This document shows positions 18,841 to 28,339 of a stretch of 64,000 nucleotides of DNA, in pieces. This stretch comes from JABMQB01 sp963678235 (lineage in GTDB: Bacteria > Bacteroidota > Bacteroidia > Bacteroidales > Prolixibacteraceae). Location: the NCBI GenBank assembly GCA_963678235.1, contig OY782766.1, forward strand, positions 3,720,001 to 3,784,000. Direction: 5' to 3'. The translations under genes and the position numbers were made by a program. Below the pieces are notes generated by a model, which had not been told where the DNA came from, ran no database searches, and saw nothing but the letters and a program-made list of their open reading frames with translations. Numbering within the stretch: the first letter of the stretch is position 1; every line of letters begins with the position of its first letter.

Positions 18841-19203
18841 CTACATGCCCGGGTAAAATGCATCTTTAAAATGCTCAAGTTCATGATTATTTTTCCAAAA
18901 AATTACGGTAACAACATCGAAGCGGGTTTCAAAATTTAGATCATGATCCAAAATATATGCTTCAGCAGCATCAATTATATGCCTTATTTTTTGCTGGGTA
19001 ACTGCTTCCGAAGGATGGTTGAACCTTAATCCGCTGGTTGATTTTACTTCCACAATTACAAGCATTTCACCATCTTTGGCAATAATATCCAATTCTTTAT
19101 GCCCGTAGTGCCAGTTTCTGTCCAAAATTTTATAACCCAAATTTGTCAGGTACTGCACAGCCAGGTTTTCCCCTTTTTCTCCTAATTCACGTGTGGTAGT
19201 CAT
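18841..19203 (-). CDS. YraN-family (UPF0102) predicted nuclease
   Basis: 120 residues. The Holliday-junction-resolvase-like core is seen in GEKGENLAVQYLTNLGYKI, HKELDIIAKDGEMLVIVEVKS (acidic and lysine residues of a metal-dependent nuclease) and VTQQKIRHIIDAAEAYI. Function is not established for the family. It overlaps the start side of the preceding LD-carboxypeptidase gene by one base. Confidence 0.9.
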   Translation of the reverse strand: MTTTRELGEKGENLAVQYLTNLGYKILDRNWHYGHKELDIIAKDGEMLVIVEVKSTSGLRFNHPSEAVTQQKIRHIIDAAEAYILDHDLNFETRFDVVTVIFWKNNHELEHFKDAFYPGM

Positions 19204-20108
19204 TAGATTTTGCTTAGCTTACATTCGTTCTCAGCAACTTTCAAACGATATTTTTCGCCAAACGAAAGCGCAACATTTTCTGCACCATGCCCCGCAGGAA
19301 AATTAAAACAGACCGGATAATCATAATCTGCAACGGCATCAAAAATGATGTCTTTAATCGATTTTCCAAAAGGATTTGTTTTGTCTTTCATATCTGTAAA
19401 CTCACCTACCAATAGTCCTTTTAATTGACTCAGTTTATTGCTTAATTTTAGTTGATACATGATTCGGTCAACTTTATACAAATACTCATTGATATCTTCA
19501 ATAAATAGAATCTTCCCATTCATGTCAAGTTCGAAAGGGGTCCCCATTAAGCTGGAAATTATGGAGAGGTTGCCGCCCGTTAATTCAGCTTCTGCAATAC
19601 CTTGTTTATTAATCCCATCAGCATTAATAGTGTACGAGGATGCTTTGTTGCTCAATAAATCGATAAGGGTAACAAGCTTATTTGTTGTGTTTCCCTTTTC
19701 ATCTAAAAAATAGCGTGGCATTGCCCCATGGATGGATGCATAACCTAACGAACTAAGACAGTTATGTAAAACTGTAATGTCGCTAAACCCAACAATCCAT
19801 TTGGGGTATTTTTTAAACAACGAAAAATCAAGCTGTTCCACAATTTGCACAGCACCGTAACCGCCTCTGGAGCAAATAATTGCCCGGCAATCAGGATCGT
19901 TTAGGGCGGTTTGAAAATCTTCCAGTCTTTGTTCAATTGTTCCTGCAAACTGAAAATACTCTTGAAAAGCGTGTTTCCCAATTTCAACTGTATACCCCTG
20001 TTTTTGGAACCACGATACTGCGGGCAAAACGTTCTTTTTTTTAATTTTGCCGGCCGGGGAAACGATCCAAATCTTGTCGCCTGTTTTAATGGGAGGAGGA
20101 ATTCTCAT
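19203..20108 (-). CDS. LD-carboxypeptidase (S66 family)
   Basis: 301 residues, normal for LdcA. The nucleophile is S109 in the elbow GFSDIT, the same site as Ser106 in the E. coli enzyme as I recall it. The glutamate lies in FIEDINEYLYKVDRIM and the histidine in FPAGHGAENVALSFG. The enzyme removes the terminal D-alanine from tetrapeptides during cytoplasmic murein recycling. No signal peptide. It sits between the HAD phosphatase and YraN genes in one minus-strand transcript. Confidence 0.92.
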   Translation of the reverse strand: MRIPPPIKTGDKIWIVSPAGKIKKKNVLPAVSWFQKQGYTVEIGKHAFQEYFQFAGTIEQRLEDFQTALNDPDCRAIICSRGGYGAVQIVEQLDFSLFKKYPKWIVGFSDITVLHNCLSSLGYASIHGAMPRYFLDEKGNTTNKLVTLIDLLSNKASSYTINADGINKQGIAEAELTGGNLSIISSLMGTPFELDMNGKILFIEDINEYLYKVDRIMYQLKLSNKLSQLKGLLVGEFTDMKDKTNPFGKSIKDIIFDAVADYDYPVCFNFPAGHGAENVALSFGEKYRLKVAENECKLSKI

Positions 20109-20150
20109 GATTTAAAATTAACGAAGAGATTAAACAAATCAAAATACCTG

Positions 20151-20801
20151 TTAAACGAGTATCTCAAACAATTCTTCCACAGTATCGGCCATAAAATCGG
20201 GCTTCGATTCGCGAAGCGCATCTTCCTTCCCAAAACCATAGGTAACAGCAATTGTCGAAAGCCCGTTTTCTTTGCCACCTTCAATATCAAAAACGGTATC
20301 GCCAATCATTACTATTTCATTCGAAGGTTGCAATTGTTGCGCCTGTATTAATTCTGAAATAATTGCAGATTTACTGGCTTTTTTGCCACCATAATCTGCC
20401 CCATTCAGTTGAATAATATATTTATCGATGTCAAAATGAGCTACAATTTTAGAAGCATATTTTTCGAGTTTCGAGGTGGCAACATACATCCGAAGTCCAG
20501 TATTGTCAAGTTCATCCAGCAATTCTAAAATGCCAGGATAAGGTACATTTTGGTGCCATCCGTTTTCGCCGTAATATTCTCTGAAATGCTCAACTGCCAA
20601 CTTTGTGTTTCGCTCGTTCATCCCAAATAAATTGCTAAATCCCCATTGAAGAGGTGGTCCAATAAATTGTTCAAGGATTTCTTCTGTAAAATCATCCACA
20701 TGCATTTGCTCCAATGCATATGTTAACGAGTTTTTTATTCCTTGAGTATTGTCCGTTAGGGTTCCGTCAAGATCGAAAATAATATGTGAAAATTGCGACA
20801 T
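20151..20801 (-). CDS. HAD-family phosphatase (phosphoglycolate phosphatase-like)
   Basis: 216 residues. Motif I IFDLDGTLTDNTQG, an alpha-helical cap, motif II ATSKLEKYA, and motif IV MIGDTVFDIEGGKENG identify a Gph/PpaX-like HAD hydrolase. It releases phosphate from a small metabolite; phosphoglycolate is the best guess from family. First gene of the minus-strand run that ends with the S4 protein. Confidence 0.88.
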   Translation of the reverse strand: MSQFSHIIFDLDGTLTDNTQGIKNSLTYALEQMHVDDFTEEILEQFIGPPLQWGFSNLFGMNERNTKLAVEHFREYYGENGWHQNVPYPGILELLDELDNTGLRMYVATSKLEKYASKIVAHFDIDKYIIQLNGADYGGKKASKSAIISELIQAQQLQPSNEIVMIGDTVFDIEGGKENGLSTIAVTYGFGKEDALRESKPDFMADTVEELFEILV

Positions 20802-21123
20802 AAGTCTTTTGTAATGGATTCTTAGACTGTAAATTTTAAGTTGGCAAAATAACTTTTTTTGTTGGATATTGGGGATTTATATTTGCAATTTCAAGTCTTG
20901 TTGGATGGCATATTTAACCAAAATCAAATATTTATTTGATGACATATGGATTGTACCCGGAATTTGGACAAGCATGCTTAAAGATTTAACTCAAAGTTTT
21001 GTATCATTGTACTCCCTAATTTAACAAGGGGAAGTAGGGTTCCTAAGAAAATTAAATTGAAGGATTTTCATACAATATTATTTTAATATTAGAGTTTATC
21101 CTTAAGCTGTTAATAAAGGTTTT
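20802..21123. other. Intergenic region between divergent HAD phosphatase and porW
   Basis: About 320 bases, AT-rich, between two divergent transcripts, so it should hold both promoters. I see no gene, repeat or clear consensus promoter box. Confidence 0.5.
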
Positions 21124-24100
21124 TTGAAGAATAGAATTTTACATAGCATATTAATTGTTTTAATGTTGACGTTAATCTCGGGTTGTTCAACCAAAAAGAA
21201 CACCAGGGTTTCGCGTACATTTCACAATGTTACTTCCCATTACAATATTTATTTCAATGCAAATGAAAGCCTTAAAGCCGGAGAAGCACGCATTGAAAAA
21301 ATGATTGAGGACGATTATACAAGAGTATTGCCCATTTATAAAGATAGTGATCCATCTGCCGCAAAAATTGCGAATGCGGATATGGAAAACATTATCTTAA
21401 AATCATCAAAACTTATCAAGGTTCATTCGATTACCAAAAGACTGAAGAGAAAAAAGGGGAAGAAATCGAAAAAATACATGGATTTTGCCAGTAAAGAAGA
21501 ATTTAACAAGTGGATCGACGACAGTTATCTTCTAATGGGCAAGGCTTATTTCTATCAGGATAAATTTATTTCAGCAATTGATAATTTCTCGTATGTTGTC
21601 CGCAAATTTTCGCAAGAAGAAACCAAATACGATGCTTTTCTGTGGCTTATCAGGTCATACACTGAAATGGAAAGGTATGCCGAAGCTTCCGAGTTGATTC
21701 AGTCGTTGCAGGGCGACGATGCCTTCCCAAAAAAGCTGGAGCGCGATTTTGCCATTATTACGGCGGATTATTACATGCAGCAAAATGATTATGCCGAAGC
21801 CATTAAATACCTGGATATTGCTGTGAACAAAACATTCTGGAAAAAACAGAAAGCAAGATTAACTTTTATTGCTGCACAGTTGTACCAGGAGTTGGGGGAT
21901 TATACCAATTCATCGAACAAATTCAGGGAAGTAACAAAACTGAATGCCCCTTATAAAATGGCTTTTAATGCACGCATTAATGCAGCAGGGGTTTACACAG
22001 GACAGGGCGATACCGAAAAGCTTAAAAAAGAGCTTGGGAAAATGTTGCGTGATAAGAAAAATACGGAATTTCAGGACCAGATTTATTATGCTTTGGGAAA
22101 TATTTTCTTCAAAGAAGGGAATTCGGAACTTGCTGTTGAGAATTTCAGGAACTCGGTTTCAACCAGTGTTTCCAACGATTTCCAATTGGCTTTGTCAGCT
22201 ATAACATTGGCTGATATTTATTTCAATGATATGGAGTACCGGAATTCTCAGGCATATTACGACAGCGCCATGGTTGTAATTGACGAAAATTATCCGAACC
22301 ATGAGAATATTACAATCAGATATAACAACCTGACACAGTTGGTGGAGAACCTTGTGTTGGTTGAACGGGAAGACAGTTTGCAAAAAATTGCTTTAATGGA
22401 ACCGGCAGAACGAAATGCACTGATTGATGAGATGATTGCTGCCGAAGAAGAAAAACAGCAACAATTAGATTTTGCTGCCAGCGGAATGGGTGGAAATAAT
22501 GCAGGATTTTACAGGGCAAACGAAAACAGGTTTGGCTTGGGAAGTACATCGACAGGGGGAGGGTGGTATTTTTATAACCCACAAACTGTTTCGTACGGGA
22601 AAAACCAATTCCAACAACTTTGGGGACGGCGAAAACTGGAAGACGATTGGAGAAGGGCAAACAAAGGTTCCAATTCGGTTGATTTGCTTGACGAGTTTGG
22701 AGAGCCTGCCGAAGAGGAAGAAATGGTTGTCCGGGTTGAAGATCCTTTAAAAAGGGAGTATTATACCCAGAATCTTCCTTTAACCGATTCCCTTATGGAG
22801 GCTTCACACGATCGCATAAAAGATGCACTTTATAACGCAGGTAAAATTTTTAAATCGGAATTCTCAAATTACGAACGGTCTATTGAAGCATTTGAAGATT
22901 TAAATAAAAGGTACCCAGACAACGTATATGTGTTATCGGCATATTTTGATTTATACGATCTAAATGAATTGCTTGGGGATAAATCCCGTTCCGATTATTA
23001 TCGAAACCTGATTATTCAAAGATATCCGGATAGCAAATATGCCAAATACCTGCTCAATCCAAATTTCTTTATCGATTTGGAAATGCAAAAAGATAGTTTA
23101 AACCGTTTGTACCAATATACATTTAGTAAGTATAAAACGGGGCAATACGCACAGGTTGTTGCGCTCACAAGTCAGATGAAAGATTTGGAACCGGACACGA
23201 TCATCACGCCAAAAATTGATTTCTTAAGAACGGTTGCCCTTGGCGTTCAATCCAAAAATATGCAAACCCTGGAAACTGGTTTAAGAGGTTACACCGAGCA
23301 ATATCCCAAAAAGGAAACGACGGTTTTAGCCGAACAAATACTTTCGTTGATTGAAGACAGTACCCTGGCCGATTACCAAAAACTGGTTGAACTTGGTTAC
23401 CTGAACGATGAAATTCAAAATGAAGAATTAAAAGCTGAAAACACCAATATCAATGATGAATTTGGTGGTAAGTTTGATTACGATGAAGACCTTTTACATT
23501 ACTTCATAGTTGCTTATCCAAGATCTGCAGAAGTGGATGTGAACCGTTTAAAATTTGATATCGCCAATTATAACATCGACCATTACACCAAAATTGATTT
23601 TGACATAGAAACCGAAAACCTCGATAATAAAACGGCATTTTTAATAGTGAGGGCACTAAGTAGTAAGCAAAACAGCCTCATCTATTTTAGGTCGATTATC
23701 AGGCAATCGGAAGTTTTCCAGGCTTTGACCGATGTTGATTACATCAATATTGTGGCATCTTCGTCCAATTACCGGGCAATTTTGGCAGACAAGTCTTTGT
23801 CTGATTATCTGCGGTTTTTTGTAAAGAATTACAGCCGGTTTATCGGGTCTAATTTTGAAGATGAGGAATTTGACAACATTTCTCCGGAAGAGATGATGGC
23901 TAAAGTTGAAGAGCAAGAGGATGCTTTGGAAGAACAAGGTACTTTTGTTTTGGTCAATAAAGGCGCCGAGGGAAGTATATACAACAATAATGTGGATACC
24001 AGTCAGTGTTTTGTGCTTGCAGTGCAAAATGCCGGAAATTTAATTAGACCGGTGCTTTCGAAGTTTTCTACATTTAATACCAATAATTTTAGGACCTGGA

Positions 24101-24834
24101 ACCTTGCCTTACAATTGAAAAAATCGGGCGACTACCAATTATTGGTTGTTAAAGGTTTACCAGGGTTCTCCGAAGGAATGTCGTATTTCCGGACAGCAAT
24201 TATGGATCGCGGTCTCTATGAAGGGTTGGAACAAGTGAGTTACCGCAATTTCCTGATCACTTATGAAAACCTAGATGTATTAACTTCAGAAGGGGATGTG
24301 AATGATTACATGAATTTCTTTAGGAACGAATATTTACAAAGCGCTTCAGCAAATTCAGGTACATCAACGCCAGTTCAAACAAATGCCCCAACACAGTTAC
24401 AGGCAGAAAGCGTAAAAACGCAACAGAATGATCCTGCAGTTTCGGTTGTCGTAGAAGATGGAACCTATAACCCGGACATTGAAAAAGCACATTTATTTGT
24501 ATTTGTAATTCCTTCAGAAGATGTAAATACCCAATTGTTCTTAAACGGGATTGAGACCTTTAATAGTACCAACTTTGCTTCACTTAATTTAGAGATAGGG
24601 CAACAGGCATTGGATGAGTTTAGGACAATTGTCAGAATCTCAGGATTGAAAGACAAGGATGGTGCCATGCAATATTTCAGGCAATTGGTGCGCGACCGTT
24701 CTATTTATGCACCACTTGGCAACGCCAACTATCGGAATTTCCTTGTCACAGAAGAGAATTTTGACACCTTCTTACAAGAAAAAAACATTACCGAATACAT
24801 GGACTTCTACAAACGGGTTTACCTTGGGCAATAG
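21124..24834 (+). CDS. porW: PorW/SprE-like type IX secretion lipoprotein with TPR repeats
   Basis: 1236 residues. The TTG at 21124 begins a lipoprotein signal (MKNRILHSILIVLMLTLISGC, Cys21). The conserved start SRTFHNVTSHYNIYFNANESLKAGE and the following series of TPR units (about residues 130-400) match the SprE/PorW family, which works at the periplasmic side of the type IX secretion system and is needed for gliding or protease export. A second half holds further TPR-like helices and two copies of an approximately 75-residue module ending in FRTAIMDR / FRQLVRDR...YRNFLIT/LVT...FDxF, a C-terminal duplication. It lies 155 bases upstream of porX. The TTG start is supported because no nearby ATG would keep the signal peptide. 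Confidence 0.85.
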   Translation: MKNRILHSILIVLMLTLISGCSTKKNTRVSRTFHNVTSHYNIYFNANESLKAGEARIEKMIEDDYTRVLPIYKDSDPSAAKIANADMENIILKSSKLIKVHSITKRLKRKKGKKSKKYMDFASKEEFNKWIDDSYLLMGKAYFYQDKFISAIDNFSYVVRKFSQEETKYDAFLWLIRSYTEMERYAEASELIQSLQGDDAFPKKLERDFAIITADYYMQQNDYAEAIKYLDIAVNKTFWKKQKARLTFIAAQLYQELGDYTNSSNKFREVTKLNAPYKMAFNARINAAGVYTGQGDTEKLKKELGKMLRDKKNTEFQDQIYYALGNIFFKEGNSELAVENFRNSVSTSVSNDFQLALSAITLADIYFNDMEYRNSQAYYDSAMVVIDENYPNHENITIRYNNLTQLVENLVLVEREDSLQKIALMEPAERNALIDEMIAAEEEKQQQLDFAASGMGGNNAGFYRANENRFGLGSTSTGGGWYFYNPQTVSYGKNQFQQLWGRRKLEDDWRRANKGSNSVDLLDEFGEPAEEEEMVVRVEDPLKREYYTQNLPLTDSLMEASHDRIKDALYNAGKIFKSEFSNYERSIEAFEDLNKRYPDNVYVLSAYFDLYDLNELLGDKSRSDYYRNLIIQRYPDSKYAKYLLNPNFFIDLEMQKDSLNRLYQYTFSKYKTGQYAQVVALTSQMKDLEPDTIITPKIDFLRTVALGVQSKNMQTLETGLRGYTEQYPKKETTVLAEQILSLIEDSTLADYQKLVELGYLNDEIQNEELKAENTNINDEFGGKFDYDEDLLHYFIVAYPRSAEVDVNRLKFDIANYNIDHYTKIDFDIETENLDNKTAFLIVRALSSKQNSLIYFRSIIRQSEVFQALTDVDYINIVASSSNYRAILADKSLSDYLRFFVKNYSRFIGSNFEDEEFDNISPEEMMAKVEEQEDALEEQGTFVLVNKGAEGSIYNNNVDTSQCFVLAVQNAGNLIRPVLSKFSTFNTNNFRTWNLALQLKKSGDYQLLVVKGLPGFSEGMSYFRTAIMDRGLYEGLEQVSYRNFLITYENLDVLTSEGDVNDYMNFFRNEYLQSASANSGTSTPVQTNAPTQLQAESVKTQQNDPAVSVVVEDGTYNPDIEKAHLFVFVIPSEDVNTQLFLNGIETFNSTNFASLNLEIGQQALDEFRTIVRISGLKDKDGAMQYFRQLVRDRSIYAPLGNANYRNFLVTEENFDTFLQEKNITEYMDFYKRVYLGQ

Positions 24835-24989
24835 GCTCCCAATGTTTCTTTTTTCGGAAGTTTGAAGCTGCAACGCATTTGATAAATTTAGATAACAAAC
24901 CAGACAAAACGTGGTTAAAGTTTGTTAACAGGATACTTTTTAGGAACAAAATTTGTTTTACATTGTACCTATAATTTACATAGAACAAC

Positions 24990-26546
24990 ATGAGAAAAAT
25001 CAAGATACTTTGGACCGATGACGAGATTGACCTGTTAAGGGCACACATAATTTTTTTACAAGAAAAAGGTTACGATGTTTTTACCGCAAACAATGGAACA
25101 GATGCCATTGATCTGGTAAAAGAAAATCATTTTGATATTATTTTTTTGGATGAAAACATGCCGGGTTTAACGGGTCTCGAAACCTTAAATGAAATAAAAG
25201 CTTTGTCGCCAAACATTCCGGTGGTAATGATTACCAAAAGCGAGGAAGAAGATATTATGGATGAGGCGATCGGTTCAAAAATGGCTGATTACCTGATCAA
25301 GCCTGTAAACCCTAAACAAATATTGCTTTCGCTGAAAAAAAATATCGATCAAAAAAGGCTGGTGACACAACAAACCACATCAGCTTATCAAACCGATTTT
25401 GCACAAATCAGCATGCGTTTGAACGATCGCCTCTCGTTTGATGATTGGAAAGATATTTACCGAAAACTGGTGTATTGGGAATTAGAGTTGAGCAGTTCTG
25501 ACGATTCGACCATGGATGAGGTTTTAACCATGCAAAAAAACGATGCCAACAAAGCTTTTTTCCGTTTTGTGAAAGACAATTACCAGGACTGGTTTCAAAA
25601 GCCATTGGGCGAAAGGCCCTTGTTTTCTGTCGATATTTTTAAGCAAAAAGTATTCCCGCTACTTGATAAAAAGCAAAAGGTGTTTGTGCTTCTTATTGAC
25701 AACCTTCGTTACGACCAATGGCGGATTTTAAGCCCTGTGATCAACCAATTTTTTAATACCGATGAGGAAGAGCTGTATTATAGCATTTTGCCCACAGCAA
25801 CCATGTATGCGCGTAATGCAATGTTTTCAGGATTGATGCCTTCGGAAATTGAAAAGAAATTCCCGAACAAATGGTCACATGACGATAGTGAAGGACATAA
25901 AAACCAATACGAAAGTGAGTTTCTCGAAAGTCAAATGGCGCGGCTTGGGCGAAAAGAAAAAGCCTTTTACGATAAAGTCGGAAGTTTAAAATCAGGTAGA
26001 AGGGTCACCGAAAATTTCCATAACATCATGGAAAACGACTTGTCGGTTTTGGTATTTAATTTTGTAGATATGATCTCGCATGCCCGTACTGAAATGGAGA
26101 TGATCCGTGAATTGGCAAGCGACGATAAAGCTTATAGGTCGCTCACCCTGAGCTGGTTTAATAACTCAACTTTGCTTGAACTTTTGAAGTCGCTCGCTGA
26201 TAACGATGTTAAGCTGGTTATTACCACCGACCACGGTACCATAAAAGTAAATAATCCGGTAAAAATAATTGGCGACAGGGAAACGAATACCAACTTAAGG
26301 TATAAAGTCGGGAGGAACCTTAACTATAAATCGAAACATGTGTTTGAAGTACGGGATCCGCGAAGTATTTATTTGCCATCACGAAATGTGAGCACATCCT
26401 ATGTTTTTGCCCAGGGTAGCGATTTTTTTGTGTATCCGAACGATTATAATTACTACGCTGGATATTATAAAAACACCTTTCAACATGGAGGGATTTCATT
26501 GGAAGAGATGTTGATACCTGTGGTTACTTTATCGCCCAAAAAATAA
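24990..26546 (+). CDS. porX: PorX: response regulator with PglZ/alkaline-phosphatase effector domain
   Basis: 518 residues. N-terminal receiver (1-120) with acidic residues D10-D11, phosphoacceptor D54 in IIFLDENMPG, and the LIKPVNP lysine. The rest is a PglZ-type alkaline-phosphatase fold with the metal/nucleophile region ILPTATMYARNAMFSG, placing a threonine at residue 271, the position I recall for the P. gingivalis PorX active site, plus DNLRYDQW and TTDHGT. PorX is phosphorylated by PorY and controls type IX secretion genes and nucleotide-type signalling. It follows porW, tying component and regulator together. PorY is not in the window. Converges with the ABC gene 4 bases away. Confidence 0.92.
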   Translation: MRKIKILWTDDEIDLLRAHIIFLQEKGYDVFTANNGTDAIDLVKENHFDIIFLDENMPGLTGLETLNEIKALSPNIPVVMITKSEEEDIMDEAIGSKMADYLIKPVNPKQILLSLKKNIDQKRLVTQQTTSAYQTDFAQISMRLNDRLSFDDWKDIYRKLVYWELELSSSDDSTMDEVLTMQKNDANKAFFRFVKDNYQDWFQKPLGERPLFSVDIFKQKVFPLLDKKQKVFVLLIDNLRYDQWRILSPVINQFFNTDEEELYYSILPTATMYARNAMFSGLMPSEIEKKFPNKWSHDDSEGHKNQYESEFLESQMARLGRKEKAFYDKVGSLKSGRRVTENFHNIMENDLSVLVFNFVDMISHARTEMEMIRELASDDKAYRSLTLSWFNNSTLLELLKSLADNDVKLVITTDHGTIKVNNPVKIIGDRETNTNLRYKVGRNLNYKSKHVFEVRDPRSIYLPSRNVSTSYVFAQGSDFFVYPNDYNYYAGYYKNTFQHGGISLEEMLIPVVTLSPKK

Positions 26547-26550
26547 TGCT

Positions 26551-27303
26551 TTACCCTTTTTGAAACTGGGCATAGAGCTTATTGGCAAAAATAAAGTCTT
26601 TTAATATTTGATTGTCGGTTTTCAGGATTTGATCTTTGCTGCCTTCCCAGCAGGTTTCTCCGTGGCTTATAAACAATATTTTCTCCCCGATTTCAATCAC
26701 TGAATTCATATCATGTGTATTGATAATTGTGGTCATATCGAACTCTTTGGTAAGGTCAAGAATAAGCGAATCGATCAGTGTGGCAGTTTCCGGATCCAGC
26801 CCTGAGTTTGGTTCATCACAAAAAAGGTATTTTGGGTTTAAGGCAATTGCCCGTGCAATGGCGACCCTTTTTTGCATCCCGCCACTAATTTCAGAAGGCG
26901 AAAGTTTGTATGCTTTGCTGGCAATGTTCACATGATCGAGACAAAACCTGACACGTTCTTCTTTCTTTTTTGTTGGTTTATTGGTGAACATATCCAGAGG
27001 GAAACGAACATTTTCTTCAACGCTCAGGCTATCAAATAAAGCACCCCCCTGAAACACCATTCCAATTTCTTTACGCATTTCTTTGCGCGCTTTTTCGCTC
27101 ATCTTTGTAAAATCCCTGTCGTTATAAAAAATAGATCCGTTATCAACCTCATGCAAACCAAGTATCGACTTTAACAGAACCGTTTTTCCGGAGCCGCTTC
27201 GCCCAATAATCAAATTGGTTTGCCCACTTTCAAATTTTACGGAAATATCTTTTAAGACCTTGTTCCCGTCAAATGACTTGGATATATTTTTAATTTCAAT
27301 CAT
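26551..27303 (-). CDS. Mla-type ABC transporter ATP-binding protein
   Basis: 250 residues. Walker A GRSGSGKT, Q-loop FQGG, ABC signature SGGMQKR, Walker B YLFCDEPNSGLD and H-loop NTHDMNS are all present. The phenylalanine-rich Q-loop and SGGMQKR signature are those of MlaF-like ATPases that drive lipid movement between membranes. Its start overlaps the end of the permease gene by 4 bases, so the two form one transporter. Confidence 0.9.
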   Translation of the reverse strand: MIEIKNISKSFDGNKVLKDISVKFESGQTNLIIGRSGSGKTVLLKSILGLHEVDNGSIFYNDRDFTKMSEKARKEMRKEIGMVFQGGALFDSLSVEENVRFPLDMFTNKPTKKKEERVRFCLDHVNIASKAYKLSPSEISGGMQKRVAIARAIALNPKYLFCDEPNSGLDPETATLIDSLILDLTKEFDMTTIINTHDMNSVIEIGEKILFISHGETCWEGSKDQILKTDNQILKDFIFANKLYAQFQKG

Positions 27304-28043
27304 GTGAGCAACAAGCGGGTTAGTATTAAATCGAACAATAAAATCAGGATGTTTGTATTTACAACTGCCTTGGTACTGGCTTTTCCAACTTCAAGTGCGC
27401 CTCCCTGTACGAAATACCCAAAATAGGCTGGAACTGAGGCAACCAGAAATCCGAAAAACAACGTTTTAATCAGTGAAAAAGTAATGTAGTAAGGAACAAA
27501 TAACCACCGGATACCATCCAAATATTCGGTGACGGTTACTACCCCAACCATTGGGCCGGTAACCAATCCGCCAAGCAAACCAAAAAACACGCTTAACACA
27601 TATAAAAAAGGCATCATTAAAACCACGGCAACAATTTTTGGAAGAATAAGGTAGCTGGCTGAATTAACACCCATTATTTCGAGGGAATCAATTTGCTCTG
27701 TTACTTTCATACTTCCAATTTCAGAAGTAATATTCGACCCGATTTTTCCGGCCATTATCAAAGCCATCATGGTTGATGAAAACTCAAGCAACAACGTATC
27801 TCTTGTTCCCAGCCCGATTAATGATGATGGATAGAGTGGATTCGACATGCTATAGGCAAACTGAATTGTCATAATGCCTCCAATAAACAGGGAAATGATA
27901 ATCACAATGCCCACAGAATTCACCCCAAGGTTTTCAATTTCAAGGAATAGTTGACGGATATATAATTTATGCTTTTCGGGTTTTGCAAAAGTTTTGCCCA
28001 ACATATAAAAATACCTGCCTATATGAAAGAAGAATTTTTTCAT
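27300..28043 (-). CDS. MlaE-family ABC permease
   Basis: 247 residues with about five membrane segments. Family features: IGNLGVNSVGIVIIIS-type N-terminal helix region, EFSSTMMALIMAGKIGSNITSEIGSMKVTEQIDSLEIMGVNS and the VPYYITFSLIKTLFFG segment. Forms a lipid transporter with the ATPase encoded directly downstream. The usual MlaD substrate-binding gene is not adjacent, so it is encoded elsewhere or absent. Divergent from manC. Confidence 0.9.
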   Translation of the reverse strand: MKKFFFHIGRYFYMLGKTFAKPEKHKLYIRQLFLEIENLGVNSVGIVIIISLFIGGIMTIQFAYSMSNPLYPSSLIGLGTRDTLLLEFSSTMMALIMAGKIGSNITSEIGSMKVTEQIDSLEIMGVNSASYLILPKIVAVVLMMPFLYVLSVFFGLLGGLVTGPMVGVVTVTEYLDGIRWLFVPYYITFSLIKTLFFGFLVASVPAYFGYFVQGGALEVGKASTKAVVNTNILILLFDLILTRLLLT

Positions 28044-28339
28044 TTGATTCTCGTCAAAGCATTTCCATTAAGCATTCATGAACCTAAGGAAACCTAAAAT
28101 TACAATTTTATGGTGATTGTGGTAATAATTATTGGTTAAAATTAAAACCGTACAAAGTCAATTCATACGCTTGGGTGCAGACTTAAAGATTAAAACCATT
28201 CAACTATTTTGAGATAAGTGAAGAGTACACATTGATCGACATGAAGCATTGATGGTCTGTTAAAGTATGTTGAAACACGGGCATTTCATTGGGCTTCCCA
28301 CTTTATTTTAATATATTTGGTAACAGCAAATCATATCTT

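Noticed and set aside
19203..20108. Possible loss of the LD-carboxypeptidase nucleophile (GGYGA instead of GGYGS)
   Set aside because: The nucleophile of the S66 family is the serine in the GxSD elbow, present here as S109 in GFSDIT; the enzyme looks intact.
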